From contig DBTY01000038.1 in NCBI GenBank assembly GCA_002307295.1, positions 108,640 through 172,639 on the forward strand: DNA of 64,000 nucleotides, given 5' to 3'. The notes below the pieces were generated by a model. The model was given only the letters and a program-made list of their open reading frames with translations. It searched no databases and had not been told where the DNA came from. Shown here piece by piece: positions 35,142 to 44,507 of this stretch. The DNA comes from Ignavibacteriales bacterium UBA1304. Lineage in GTDB: Bacteria; Bacteroidota; Ignavibacteria; Ignavibacteriales; Ignavibacteriaceae. Made by a program: the position numbers and the translations under genes. Positions within the stretch are counted from its first letter, which is position 1. Every line of letters begins with the position of its first letter.

Positions 35142-36131
35142 ATGGAAGAGCTAAATAATAAAGGACAAGAAGAAAAACTCCCTGAAGGAAATCCGCCGGA
35201 AAATATTCCGCCAGAAAACGTCCCGCCGGAAGGAAATTTGCACGGAATAAAACCGCGCATCTCTCCCATAGCCGCGGCATTTATAGGACTGATAGGCGGG
35301 TTTTTGCTATATCAGATTGTCGGGGGTTTGCTGACTCTTGTAATTTTCAATTTCGATTTAAAAAACGCTTCCATAAACGCAATGCGTTTGATGACTATGG
35401 GCGGACAGATTCTTTTTATACTTTTACCTGCTTTGATTCTTACAAAATATATTTATGAAGACGTTTCTACTGTATTAAGAATAAAACTGCCAAACATAAA
35501 AGAAATTTTGCTTTTTGTCGCAGGAATAATAATTCTATCGTTTTTGCTGCAGAATTATTTGTATATTCAGAACTATTATATAAATGAGTTTTCAAAATAT
35601 AATCAGACGATTAAAGCGTTAAAAACCTCGCTTGATTCGTTGAATGATCTTGTTGAAAAAACTTATGGAGATTTACTAGCAGTTCATAATCCTCTGGATT
35701 TAGTTCTCGTAATAGCTGTGGTTTCGATAGTCCCGGCTATTTGCGAGGAGACGATGTTCAGGGGATTTATTCAAAGAAGTTTTGAATTTAAATTAAGCCC
35801 ATTTTTAAGCGCGTTTATTACCGCTGTATTTTTTGGGCTATACCATTTTAATCCGTACGGACTTATCCCGCTTATAGGTCTTGGTTTCTTTTTTGGATAT
35901 GCCGGATATAAAAGCGGGTCGATACTGGTTCCAATGTTTCTGCATTTCCTGAATAATTTAAGCGCGGTAATCCTTTATTTAGTTTTTGGGAATGACGAAT
36001 TGATAAGTTCAACGGTAGTTCCGCAGATTGATATAAGAATTCCGCTTTTTGGGTTACTTGCTTTTGCTTTGCTATTTGTCGGGTATATAAATATAGTTAA
36101 GAACTATTATAAAAAAATAAAAACAACGTAG
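35142..36131 (+). CDS. CPBP-family intramembrane metalloprotease
   Basis: A 329-residue membrane protein of the CAAX protease / Abi type. It has a soluble N-terminus with a short proline repeat (PPENIPPENVPPEG) and about eight helices. The catalytic motif is CEETMFRGFIQR (Glu202, Glu203, Arg207), with later His in LYHFN and FLHFLNN. Substrate unknown. It follows DUF3108 by 55 bp. Confidence 0.88.
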   Translation: MEELNNKGQEEKLPEGNPPENIPPENVPPEGNLHGIKPRISPIAAAFIGLIGGFLLYQIVGGLLTLVIFNFDLKNASINAMRLMTMGGQILFILLPALILTKYIYEDVSTVLRIKLPNIKEILLFVAGIIILSFLLQNYLYIQNYYINEFSKYNQTIKALKTSLDSLNDLVEKTYGDLLAVHNPLDLVLVIAVVSIVPAICEETMFRGFIQRSFEFKLSPFLSAFITAVFFGLYHFNPYGLIPLIGLGFFFGYAGYKSGSILVPMFLHFLNNLSAVILYLVFGNDELISSTVVPQIDIRIPLFGLLAFALLFVGYINIVKNYYKKIKTT

Positions 36132-36143
36132 GAGAAGATCGAT

Positions 36144-36497
36144 ATGGCTTATTGTCCAAATTGTAAATCGGAATATGTTGAAGGCGTTACAAAATGCGCC
36201 GACTGCGGGGCTGATCTGACAGCAGAACTTAAGGAAGATGATGAACAAAACGTAGAAGGAATGGAAATCGTTTTTTCCTGCAGCCAGCTGTATGAAGCAG
36301 AAATGGTAAAAGCAAATCTTGAAGGCGCCGGCATAGAGGCGTTTATCTTATCGCAGGACGACAGCAATTTCCCAAGTCAGGGCGACCTATCCGTAGTAAA
36401 AATTTTAGTTAAAGCTTCAGACGTTAAGGAAGCTTTAGAATTTATAGAAAGCGCTAATAACTCAAACACAGATATTGATGAGGATTTGGCTTCGTGA
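36144..36497 (+). CDS. Zinc-ribbon / DUF2007 signal-transducing-like protein
   Basis: A 117-residue soluble protein. Residues 1-27 are a double CxxC zinc ribbon (CPNCKSEYVEGVTKCADC). The rest is a DUF2007-like domain (IVFSCSQLYEAEMVKANLEGAGIEAFILSQDD; VKILVKASDVKEALEFI), a fold seen in PII-like small proteins. The partner is unknown. It overlaps cdsA by four bases. Confidence 0.82.
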   Translation: MAYCPNCKSEYVEGVTKCADCGADLTAELKEDDEQNVEGMEIVFSCSQLYEAEMVKANLEGAGIEAFILSQDDSNFPSQGDLSVVKILVKASDVKEALEFIESANNSNTDIDEDLAS

Positions 36498-37321
36498 AGA
36501 AAAGCAACACTGCCGTAAGGATTATAGTTTCGGTTATCGCCATACCGTTAATAATAGGCGCATGTTTGTTGGGTAAGTATTACTTTTTGTCGTTCATCTC
36601 AATAATAGGATTGATATCTTATCATGAACTTGCGGAGATGACAAAAAATAAGCATGTCAGCCCAATCCGTTCAATAGGGTATGTTTCTATATTGGCTCTT
36701 ACGGTAAATTCGTATCTGCGCTTTATAGATAACTACGAACTTACGCTTATTATTGCGCTTTGCGTTACGCTTGTCGAGCTGTTCAGGAATAGAGGCTCGG
36801 CTATTTATAACATTGGCGCAACCTTTATTGGCATTTTTTATATAGGTTTATTCCTTAGCAGCGTTGTAGCAATTAGAGAATTTTATGCGCAATATGAATC
36901 CTTTTATCAGCGCGGCGCGTATCTGATAATTTCAGTTATGGTTTCTATCTGGATATGCGACTCAGCCGCTTTTTTTGGAGGAAGCGCGCTTGGCAGGCAT
37001 AAGCTCTTTAAGCGCGTCAGTCCCAATAAAAGCTGGGAAGGCGCAGTATTTGGTTTTATTGCCGCAATCGGTTCAATGATATTAGCAAGAGCTACTGTGC
37101 TGGATTTTTTATCCGTTAACGACGCTGTTTTTATTGGCGTTATTGTGGGCTCTGTAGGCCAACTTGGAGATTTAGTAGAGTCTTTAATTAAACGTGACGC
37201 CGGAGTAAAAGACTCGTCAAATTTAATTCCCGGGCATGGCGGCGTGTTTGACCGCTTTGATTCGCTTATTGTATCGGCTCCGGTTGTGTTTTTATACCTG
37301 AAGTATTTTGTGAAAATTTAA
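36494..37321 (+). CDS. cdsA: Phosphatidate cytidylyltransferase
   Basis: Makes CDP-diacylglycerol, the precursor of membrane phospholipids. The 275 residues contain about eight membrane helices and the conserved C-terminal signature KRDAGVKDSSNLIPGHGGVFDRFDSL, preceded by RVSPNKSWEGAV. The start is GTG at 36494, overlapping the DUF2007 gene. It lies in the operon that also holds MlaEFD phospholipid transport. Confidence 0.96.
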   Translation: MKKSNTAVRIIVSVIAIPLIIGACLLGKYYFLSFISIIGLISYHELAEMTKNKHVSPIRSIGYVSILALTVNSYLRFIDNYELTLIIALCVTLVELFRNRGSAIYNIGATFIGIFYIGLFLSSVVAIREFYAQYESFYQRGAYLIISVMVSIWICDSAAFFGGSALGRHKLFKRVSPNKSWEGAVFGFIAAIGSMILARATVLDFLSVNDAVFIGVIVGSVGQLGDLVESLIKRDAGVKDSSNLIPGHGGVFDRFDSLIVSAPVVFLYLKYFVKI

Positions 37322-37340
37322 TAAGAATATAAGCTGGCTG

Positions 37341-38633
37341 ATGAATACAAAAGAAAGAGTTCATGTTTTAACATTAGGCTGTTCAAAAAACGTAGTCGAT
37401 TCGGAACGGTTGATGAAGCAGATTTCTGCAAATAATTTTAAATTAACCGACGATCCTAATAACGCTGATACGCTGATAATTAATACGTGCGGATTTATTG
37501 AAGCCGCAAAGCAGGAATCGATTAACACTATTCTTGACGCGGTTGAGATGAAGAAAAAAGGCGGGTTAAAAAAAATTATTGTTTCAGGATGCCTTTCTGA
37601 AAGATATAAAAAAGAACTGATTAACGACATACCAGAAGTAGACGTTTACTTTGGGACGGAAAATTACGAAGGCATTGTTAACGAATTAGGCGGCGAACTT
37701 AAAAAAGAGCTGCTTGGCGAACGTATTATAACTACGCCGAGTCATACCGCTTATCTTAAAATTTCTGAAGGCTGCGACAACCCATGTTCTTTTTGCTCCA
37801 TCCCTCTTATACGCGGCGCGCATAAATCAAAAACTATTGAAGAGTTAGTTAGCGAAGCCGAATTTCTTGCGCGTAATAATACAAAAGAGCTTGTTATTAT
37901 TGGACAGGATACTACCGATTATGGAAAAGATATTTATGGAAAAAGAGTCCTTGCCGATTTGCTTAACCGCTTGAGCCGTATTGACGGAATAGAGTGGATA
38001 AGACTGATGTACGCCTATCCTTCTCATTTCCCTGACGACCTTATTGACGTTATTGCAAATAATCCTAAAGTCTGCAAATATATTGATATGCCGCTTCAGC
38101 ATATTTCTGACGACGTATTGAAATCAATGAGGCGGGGTATAACTGCGCGTAGAACCAAAGAACTGATTAATAAACTGCGCGAACGTATTCCAGGTCTTGT
38201 TTTGCGCACTACTTTAATTACCGGCTATCCTAACGAAACCGAAAAAGACTTTGAGGAGCTGTGCGATTTTATAAAAGAGTTTAAGTTTGAGCGGCTTGGC
38301 GTTTTTACTTTCTCGGTAGAAGAAAGGACTTCAAGTTTTATTTTGGGCGATCCGGTTTCTGAGGAAACAAAGGAAAGCAGAAAAGCTGCGTTGATGAATA
38401 TTCAGAAGGATATTTCAGCCGGAACAAATTCTAATTTGATAGATACGACAGTTAAAGTTTTGGTTGATAGAATTGAAGGCGAGTATTATATTGGAAGAAC
38501 GTACAGGGACGCTCCTGAAGTTGACGGCGAAGTTTTAATTGCCCTGAAAGACGGCGAAGCTGAAATAGGCAGTTTTACCGACGCGGTTGTTTATGATTAT
38601 GACGAATACGATCTTTATGCCAAATTCTCATGA
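37341..38633 (+). CDS. rimO: Ribosomal protein S12 methylthiotransferase
   Basis: A radical SAM enzyme that methylthiolates the conserved Asp of ribosomal protein S12. The 430 residues begin VHVLTLGCSKNVVDSE and have NTCGFIEAAKQESI (the RimO version of the motif) and radical SAM cysteines 145/149/152 in GCDNPCSFC, plus a C-terminal TRAM domain. It stops four bases into the GWxTD gene. It is the second methylthiotransferase in this run after miaB. Confidence 0.97.
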   Translation: MNTKERVHVLTLGCSKNVVDSERLMKQISANNFKLTDDPNNADTLIINTCGFIEAAKQESINTILDAVEMKKKGGLKKIIVSGCLSERYKKELINDIPEVDVYFGTENYEGIVNELGGELKKELLGERIITTPSHTAYLKISEGCDNPCSFCSIPLIRGAHKSKTIEELVSEAEFLARNNTKELVIIGQDTTDYGKDIYGKRVLADLLNRLSRIDGIEWIRLMYAYPSHFPDDLIDVIANNPKVCKYIDMPLQHISDDVLKSMRRGITARRTKELINKLRERIPGLVLRTTLITGYPNETEKDFEELCDFIKEFKFERLGVFTFSVEERTSSFILGDPVSEETKESRKAALMNIQKDISAGTNSNLIDTTVKVLVDRIEGEYYIGRTYRDAPEVDGEVLIALKDGEAEIGSFTDAVVYDYDEYDLYAKFS

Positions 38634-39925
38634 TACAAAGGAAAGAAAATATGAAAATATTTTTTTTGGTTTTATTCATATATAGTTCGGCCTGTTTTGC
38701 TCAGGTAGAAACTCTGGGTACAAAAAGCGCGAGGTTGCAGCAGCCTAGTTTTTATCATGATATTCTAAATTTTGCATCTACAGACACTTCCCAAACCCGC
38801 GTAGATGTTTTTGTTCAGGTTCCATATCCTGAAATTAAATTTGTAAAAACGGATACTGGTTTTATAGCTAACTACACGGTAACAGTTTCAATATTTGACG
38901 AAAAAAAAGAAAAACTTGCGCTGGAAAAACTCTGGTCTGCAAAAGTTGAAGCCTCAGATTATACGCAAACTGTTTTAAGGAATAATTACGACTTAAGTCT
39001 TAAGTCGTTTAATCTTAAGCCGGATAAATATTTTTTCAGAGTGGCCGTTGAAGATAACGAATCAAAAAAAATATATCTCGCCGAAAATAGCTTCATTGTC
39101 AGGAATCTCAATAAAAAAAGCGCTTTGAGCGATTTCATTATTGTTTCAAGTCAGTCGTCAGTCGCAGGCGCTAATAAAATAACTCCAAACATTTCGCGCA
39201 ACGTAGCTACTCAAAAAAACGGGCTTCCGTTGTTTTATGAGCTGTACTCCGATTCAACTTTGAACGAGCAGATTAATTACGTAATATTAAATAAAAATAA
39301 AGATACTGTTTTTAGCGCTAACGAAAAGCGAAGCGTTAAAAAGGGAAGAAACCAGATATTTTATACAATAAAAGCCGAAGCTTTGCCAATGGGCGAATAT
39401 ACTGTTTATGTTTCGGTAAAAAATGAAAAAGGGGAAACGCTTGATAATGTAGGCAAAAATTTTGTATCGCAATGGACTGGAGTTCCAACCAATATTAAAG
39501 ACCTTGATAAGGCAATTGAGCAGTTAATATATATTGCAAAAGGCTCTGAGTTGAAATATATTAAAGAGGGGAAGGATAATACGGAAAAAGCTAAAAGGTT
39601 CATGGAGTTTTGGAAGAAGAAAGACCCAAGCCCGGCTACTGAAGAAAATGAATTGTTTAACGAATATTATGGCCGTATAGCTTTTGCTAACGAGAAATTT
39701 ACAAGATATACTGAAGGCTGGAGAACTGACATGGGAATGGTTTATATTATTTTAGGCCCTCCGACAAATGTAGACCGACACCCGTTTGACTATAACTCTA
39801 AGCCCTATGAAATATGGCAGTATTATGAGTTAAGCAAACAATATATATTTGTAGATTATAACGGTTTTGGAGATTACCGTTTAATAACTCCATTAACAGA
39901 CACTGATTATAGATTTAGAAACTAA
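38630..39925 (+). CDS. GWxTD-domain exported protein
   Basis: A 431-residue protein with a signal peptide; the mature part is beta-sandwich-like. The C-terminal GWxTD domain is clear (EGWRTDMGMVYIILGPPTNVDRHPFD, then YEIWQYYELSKQYIFVDYNGFGDYRL). GWxTD proteins are typical of Bacteroidota, Ignavibacteria and related phyla, and their role is not known. ATG at 38630 overlaps rimO; a second possible start is ATG 38651. Confidence 0.88.
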   Translation: MIQRKENMKIFFLVLFIYSSACFAQVETLGTKSARLQQPSFYHDILNFASTDTSQTRVDVFVQVPYPEIKFVKTDTGFIANYTVTVSIFDEKKEKLALEKLWSAKVEASDYTQTVLRNNYDLSLKSFNLKPDKYFFRVAVEDNESKKIYLAENSFIVRNLNKKSALSDFIIVSSQSSVAGANKITPNISRNVATQKNGLPLFYELYSDSTLNEQINYVILNKNKDTVFSANEKRSVKKGRNQIFYTIKAEALPMGEYTVYVSVKNEKGETLDNVGKNFVSQWTGVPTNIKDLDKAIEQLIYIAKGSELKYIKEGKDNTEKAKRFMEFWKKKDPSPATEENELFNEYYGRIAFANEKFTRYTEGWRTDMGMVYIILGPPTNVDRHPFDYNSKPYEIWQYYELSKQYIFVDYNGFGDYRLITPLTDTDYRFRN

Positions 39926-39940
39926 ATAAGAAAATTTAAA

Positions 39941-40909
39941 ATGGTTTTAACAGTAACATTAAATCCTTTACTTGAAAGAAGAATGAGTTTTTCTGAAATT
40001 GTTCTTGGAAAGGAAAACAGAAATGGGAAAGAAATATTAAAAGTAGGCGGTAAAGGAATAAACGTAAGCCGCCAGCTAAACCGCCTTGGCGTCGATACCG
40101 TCGCGTTTACTATACTCGGCGGCGAGAACGGGAAAATAATAAAAGAATTATTATTCAAAGAAAATATTAAAAATACTTCAGTCAGAACTAAATTAGAAAC
40201 AAGAGAAAGTTTTATAATTAAAGACGATAAAACCAGAGCTATTACTTCATACTTTGGCGAAAATAAAATATTAGAAACAGAAGAAGTTGAAGAGTTCAAA
40301 CAAAAATTAGAAAAGATAATTCAAAATTGCGAGATTGTAGTATTTTCCGGCAGTTCGCCATGTCCTGCGGCTGATTCAATTTTCCCTTATGGAATTGAGC
40401 TTGCAAAAAAGCACGATAAAATATCTGTCTGCGATACTTACGGCTCGGCATTAGCCGCGTGTATTGAAAAAGGTCCCACTGTAATACATAACAACGTTGA
40501 AGAAATTGAAAACTCTTTAGGTAAAAAACTTGCTTCGGAAAAGGAAATTACGGACTTCCTAAAATATTTATATTCAAAAGGCGTAAAGCAATCTTTTATT
40601 ACTAATGGAGCTAAACAAACTTACGCTTCAAATTTTGATTTTCATTACCAGATAACCGGAGACGAATTAAAAGACGTTTGCGACTCTACCGGCAGCGGCG
40701 ACGCTTTTACTTCCGGTATTGTTTATGGGCTCGAAAATGATCTTACATTTAAGGAGACTGTTGTTCTGGCCGCAAAACTTGGCGCGGCTAACGCAAAGAG
40801 CTTTGAGGCGTGTAATATAGCTCAGGAGGAATTGGACGGTTTTGCCTATAATGCAAAAGTTTTAGAAATTGGCAAAAAAATGAAAATACTTGATGTTACT
40901 CCGACTTAA
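39941..40909 (+). CDS. 1-phosphofructokinase-family sugar kinase (PfkB)
   Basis: A PfkB/ribokinase-fold hexose-phosphate kinase of 322 residues. It has the N-terminal VTLNPLLERRM and GGKGINVSRQL, and the catalytic DSTGSGDAFTSG near the C-terminus. Substrates in this family include fructose-1-phosphate, fructose-6-phosphate and tagatose-6-phosphate; which one cannot be told. The end overlaps the next gene by 17-20 bp. Confidence 0.9.
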   Translation: MVLTVTLNPLLERRMSFSEIVLGKENRNGKEILKVGGKGINVSRQLNRLGVDTVAFTILGGENGKIIKELLFKENIKNTSVRTKLETRESFIIKDDKTRAITSYFGENKILETEEVEEFKQKLEKIIQNCEIVVFSGSSPCPAADSIFPYGIELAKKHDKISVCDTYGSALAACIEKGPTVIHNNVEEIENSLGKKLASEKEITDFLKYLYSKGVKQSFITNGAKQTYASNFDFHYQITGDELKDVCDSTGSGDAFTSGIVYGLENDLTFKETVVLAAKLGAANAKSFEACNIAQEELDGFAYNAKVLEIGKKMKILDVTPT

Positions 40910-42653
40910 ATACCCCCTCATATTTTTACTTATTGCTTTCTCTTTCCCGATATTTCCACAGACAATATCGAAAATTGAAATAGAAGGGAATAAAATATTT
41001 ACGGAAAGCGTTTACTCCGAGTGGTATGCTTCGGCTCAGAATAAAAAATATTACGCGGGAATAGAAGACAGCCTGAAATCGGCAATAGCGTTTAACCTTG
41101 GAACTAAAGGTTATTATAACGCTTCCTTTGCAGTTAAAAAAAAAGAAATTGATTCAACTAAGATCGTTTTGTTAATCTCGGTTAACGAAGGAACGCCAAC
41201 TTATATAAAAAAAATACATCTGCTGAATTTTGATTCGACCGATTATAACGAAACTTATCCATATTTTAGCTTCTTGGAAGGGGAGATATTCTATTCGCAG
41301 GAATTGGAAAATACTATAGTAAAGCTGTTAACTAAATACGAAAATTCCGGTTTCCCGTTCGCTAAAATTCAGCTTAAGTCTCTTTACTTTTCAACTGATT
41401 CGGCCGTAAATAAACATTATGTAGACGTAAATATCGGTCTAAATAAAGAAATTGAAAGCAGGTTTGATAAAGTTGAGATAAGAGGGAATAAGAATACAAA
41501 GGATTACGTAATTCTTCGGGCAATTGATATTTCCAAAGGAGAAAAATATTCGCAGTTGCGGATAAAAGAAATTCCGGAAAAACTTAGCAAACTTAAATTT
41601 TTTGACCCGGTAGCTTTGCCTACTTATTATATCAATTCAAAAAAAGAAGGCGTCCTCTTAATTGAAGTAAAAGAAAAAGAGACAAATAGTTTTGACGGCG
41701 TTATCGGCTATGTGCCGGCAAGCAATAATCAGGATGGTTATTTAACTGGCATTGTAAATCTTGGTTTTAAGAATCTTCTTGGAACGGGGCGTTCGGCTTC
41801 TGTACGGTGGCAGAAAATAGACCGGCTTTCACAAGAAATGGAGTTGAAATATTTAGAGCCGTGGCTGATAAATTTTCCTGTGAATCTAAATTTCGATTTC
41901 TACCAAAAGAAACAGGATTCAACTTACGTTCAAAGGAAATATGATTTTTCTTTAGAGTATCTGACAACAGACGAGCTGTCGGCCTCGCTGATTTTTGGTT
42001 TGGAAAGCGTGATACCTACAGACAACGGCAGTTCAACTTTCAGCGTGTATAATTCAAGCTCAATCTCTTCCGGTCTCAGTCTTAAAATAGATACCCGTAA
42101 CGATCCATATGCGCCGCAAAAAGGGTTGTTGTTTTTGAATACGTATACATACAGCAGAAAAAAAATAAACGGTCCGGCAGAATTTATGACTGCCGATCTA
42201 GTGCGCAATGTGATTTTGCAAAGGATAAAAATTGATTTTGCATATTTCTTAAGAATATTTGATAAGCAAATATTAGCTTTGGGAATTCATGGCAGAGAGC
42301 TTCAGGGCAAGTCGTTTGAAGTGAGCGATCTATATCTTTTAGGCGGAACCAATACTTTGCGCGGGTATAGCGAAAACCAGTTTATGGGTTCGCGTATTTT
42401 GTGGTCTAACCTAGAATACCGTTTTTTACTTGCAGAGCGTTCGTTTGCTTTCTTGTTTTTTGATACCGGGTACTACTTCCGTAAAGCAGAGCCTGATAAA
42501 AGTATCTTAGAATACTCCGGCGAAAAAATTGGATACGGCTTCGGTTTGAATATAGAAACAAGCTTAGGCGTTATGACTGTTAGTTTTGGTCTTGCAAAGG
42601 GGGATACTTTTAGTCAGGGCAAAATACATTTTGGATTGGTTAATGATTTCTAA
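40893..42653 (+). CDS. BamA/TamA-like outer-membrane protein
   Basis: A 586-residue Omp85 protein. It has a signal peptide (about 1-22), two to three POTRA domains (to about 260), and a surface-antigen barrel with LGGTNTLRGYSENQFMGS (the lid-lock LRGY motif) and FFDTGYYF. The ATG at 40893 is preferred over the TTG just before it. It is shorter than a five-POTRA BamA, so it is probably a TamA-like or specialised insertase; a translocator of the PlpD kind is less likely. Confidence 0.87.
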   Translation: MLLRLKYPLIFLLIAFSFPIFPQTISKIEIEGNKIFTESVYSEWYASAQNKKYYAGIEDSLKSAIAFNLGTKGYYNASFAVKKKEIDSTKIVLLISVNEGTPTYIKKIHLLNFDSTDYNETYPYFSFLEGEIFYSQELENTIVKLLTKYENSGFPFAKIQLKSLYFSTDSAVNKHYVDVNIGLNKEIESRFDKVEIRGNKNTKDYVILRAIDISKGEKYSQLRIKEIPEKLSKLKFFDPVALPTYYINSKKEGVLLIEVKEKETNSFDGVIGYVPASNNQDGYLTGIVNLGFKNLLGTGRSASVRWQKIDRLSQEMELKYLEPWLINFPVNLNFDFYQKKQDSTYVQRKYDFSLEYLTTDELSASLIFGLESVIPTDNGSSTFSVYNSSSISSGLSLKIDTRNDPYAPQKGLLFLNTYTYSRKKINGPAEFMTADLVRNVILQRIKIDFAYFLRIFDKQILALGIHGRELQGKSFEVSDLYLLGGTNTLRGYSENQFMGSRILWSNLEYRFLLAERSFAFLFFDTGYYFRKAEPDKSILEYSGEKIGYGFGLNIETSLGVMTVSFGLAKGDTFSQGKIHFGLVNDF

Positions 42654-42676
42654 AACGTTTAGTTTCGTTTGAATAA

Positions 42677-43525
42677 ATGATAAATCTAAAGACTAAAATT
42701 AAGTCGGCTGTTTTAATTACGCGCCCGGTAAATGTTTTAATAACATTCATTTCTGTATTAATTGCGGGATATATTTGCAAAACTCAATATCTTCAAATAT
42801 CTGTGTTGATTTTAGCCGCAATATCAGCGGCTTTGATTAATTCGGCTGGAAATATTATTAACGATATTTACGATATAGAAGTTGATAAAGTAAATAATAA
42901 AAACCGCGTTTTATCAAACGGAGCGCTGAGCGTAATCGCGGCTAAAGCTCTTTATGCAGTATTTAATATTGTCGCTCTGGCTCTTGCCTTGTACTGCGGT
43001 TATATTTTATTTGTTTTAGCCTTTGTAACGGCAATTGTTTTATTTATCTATTCCTTCTGGTTAAAAAAAATCCCTTTGAGCGGAAATATTACCGTAGCTT
43101 TTTTTACAGGGTTAGCCTTTATTTATGGGGGCGTAGCTGCTGGAGGCGTATACAACGCAATTGTCCCCGCGACGTTTGCTTTTCTAATTAACTTAGCGCG
43201 GGAAGTTATAAAGGACATGGAGGATATTACGGGTGATATTTCTGGCAGGTTCCAGACTTTTCCGGTTAAATATGGTTTTGCAGCTTCTAAAAAATTAGTT
43301 AGGGCTGTAATATCAGTTACCATTGCTTTGCCGTTTGCCCTGCTGTTTTTGACTCATTACAAATTAGTCTTTTTTATAATAACAATACTGATAATTAATC
43401 CCATATTTGTTTTTGTTCTAAAGTCTTTGTTTATTGACGATTCAAAAAATAATTTAAAAAAACTAAGCATGCTGCTTAAGCTAAATATGGTTCTTGGATT
43501 GGCGGCGGTGTTTTTTGGCGTATGA
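42677..43525 (+). CDS. UbiA-family prenyltransferase
   Basis: A 282-residue integral membrane enzyme with about nine helices. It has the first Asp motif NIINDIYDIEVDKVNNKNR and a second, REVIKDMEDITGD. The overall pattern is nearest the geranylgeranylglycerol-phosphate geranylgeranyltransferase (DGGGP synthase-like) branch, an ether-lipid enzyme in archaea whose bacterial homologues are of uncertain function. A quinone prenyltransferase is the alternative. It overlaps rnhB by four bases. Confidence 0.87.
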   Translation: MINLKTKIKSAVLITRPVNVLITFISVLIAGYICKTQYLQISVLILAAISAALINSAGNIINDIYDIEVDKVNNKNRVLSNGALSVIAAKALYAVFNIVALALALYCGYILFVLAFVTAIVLFIYSFWLKKIPLSGNITVAFFTGLAFIYGGVAAGGVYNAIVPATFAFLINLAREVIKDMEDITGDISGRFQTFPVKYGFAASKKLVRAVISVTIALPFALLFLTHYKLVFFIITILIINPIFVFVLKSLFIDDSKNNLKKLSMLLKLNMVLGLAAVFFGV

Positions 43526-44139
43526 AAAATTTTGATAATTCATTCTTAAACGACCGGATAGCGATTATTGCGGGAACCGATGAAGCCGGACGCGGGCCTC
43601 TTGCCGGGCCGGTAGTGGCTGCCGCTGTAATCTTTGCCTCAGACGTAATTATTGAAGGCGTAAACGACTCCAAAAAATTATCGGCTAAAACGAGAGAGAA
43701 ACTTTTCCCTGAAATTAAAAACAGGGCTTTAACATACGGATATGATGTTATTTCGCCGGAAGAAATAGACGAAATAAATATATTACAGGCTTCGTTAAAG
43801 GCTATGAAGAATTCGGTAAATAAGCTAACGCTCGTCCCCGATTTGATATTGGTCGACGGCAATAAAGTTTTTGCGCATCCTTCTGATGTTTTATCTATAG
43901 TCAAAGGAGATTCAAAATCCTTTGCAATTGCCGCGGCTTCAATTATTGCAAAAGTGACAAGAGACGCTATAATGGAAAAATTATCCGCCGAGTATCCGGT
44001 TTATAACTGGGCTCAAAATAAAGGGTATCCTACTAAGGAGCACATTCAGGCGGTAAAAAAATACGGAATTACTCCTTATCATCGAAAGACATTTTTAAGA
44101 AAAATTCTTCAGGGTGGGCAGTATGAGCTTGGATACTAA
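43522..44139 (+). CDS. rnhB: Ribonuclease HII
   Basis: Removes ribonucleotides and RNA primers from DNA-RNA hybrids. The 205 residues carry GTDEAGRGPLAGPVVAAAVI (with the first two catalytic acids), ILVDGNK, and KSFAIAAASIIAKVTRD. The order rnhB then yraN is common. It overlaps UbiA upstream and yraN downstream. Confidence 0.97.
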   Translation: MKNFDNSFLNDRIAIIAGTDEAGRGPLAGPVVAAAVIFASDVIIEGVNDSKKLSAKTREKLFPEIKNRALTYGYDVISPEEIDEINILQASLKAMKNSVNKLTLVPDLILVDGNKVFAHPSDVLSIVKGDSKSFAIAAASIIAKVTRDAIMEKLSAEYPVYNWAQNKGYPTKEHIQAVKKYGITPYHRKTFLRKILQGGQYELGY

Positions 44140-44485
44140 AAAAGTAGGAGATAAAGGGGAACAGATTGCGTCGGAATATCTTGAAAAACACGGATTTGAA
44201 ATTATTGAGCGCAATATCCGGTTTGGCCGGATGGGCGAAATTGATTTAATTGCTAAAGACGGCGGCGTAACGGTTTTTGTGGAAGTAAAAACCAGAAAAA
44301 ACCTTAACTATGGCGAGCCGGAATATGCAATTACAAAAAGTAAAATGAATCAAATAAAAAAGCTGGCAAATGCTTATCTTTACGAGAAGAAAATTTCAGA
44401 AATTGACTGCCGTTTTGACGTGGTGACAATTTTATATGATGAAAACGGTAAAAAGAAACTTAACCATATTGCAAATGCATTTTGA
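44123..44485 (+). CDS. yraN: YraN-family (UPF0102) endonuclease-like protein
   Basis: A 120-residue protein with a nuclease-like fold: GDKGEQIASEYLEKHGFEIIERN, then MGEIDLIAKDGGVTVFVEVKTRKN with the D...ExK triad. ATG 44123 is chosen; a GTG three codons earlier is possible. It overlaps rnhB by 17 bp. Its cellular role is unknown. Confidence 0.93.
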   Translation: MSLDTKKVGDKGEQIASEYLEKHGFEIIERNIRFGRMGEIDLIAKDGGVTVFVEVKTRKNLNYGEPEYAITKSKMNQIKKLANAYLYEKKISEIDCRFDVVTILYDENGKKKLNHIANAF

Positions 44486-44507
44486 TAAAAATATTTTAGG
44501 CTAAAAT

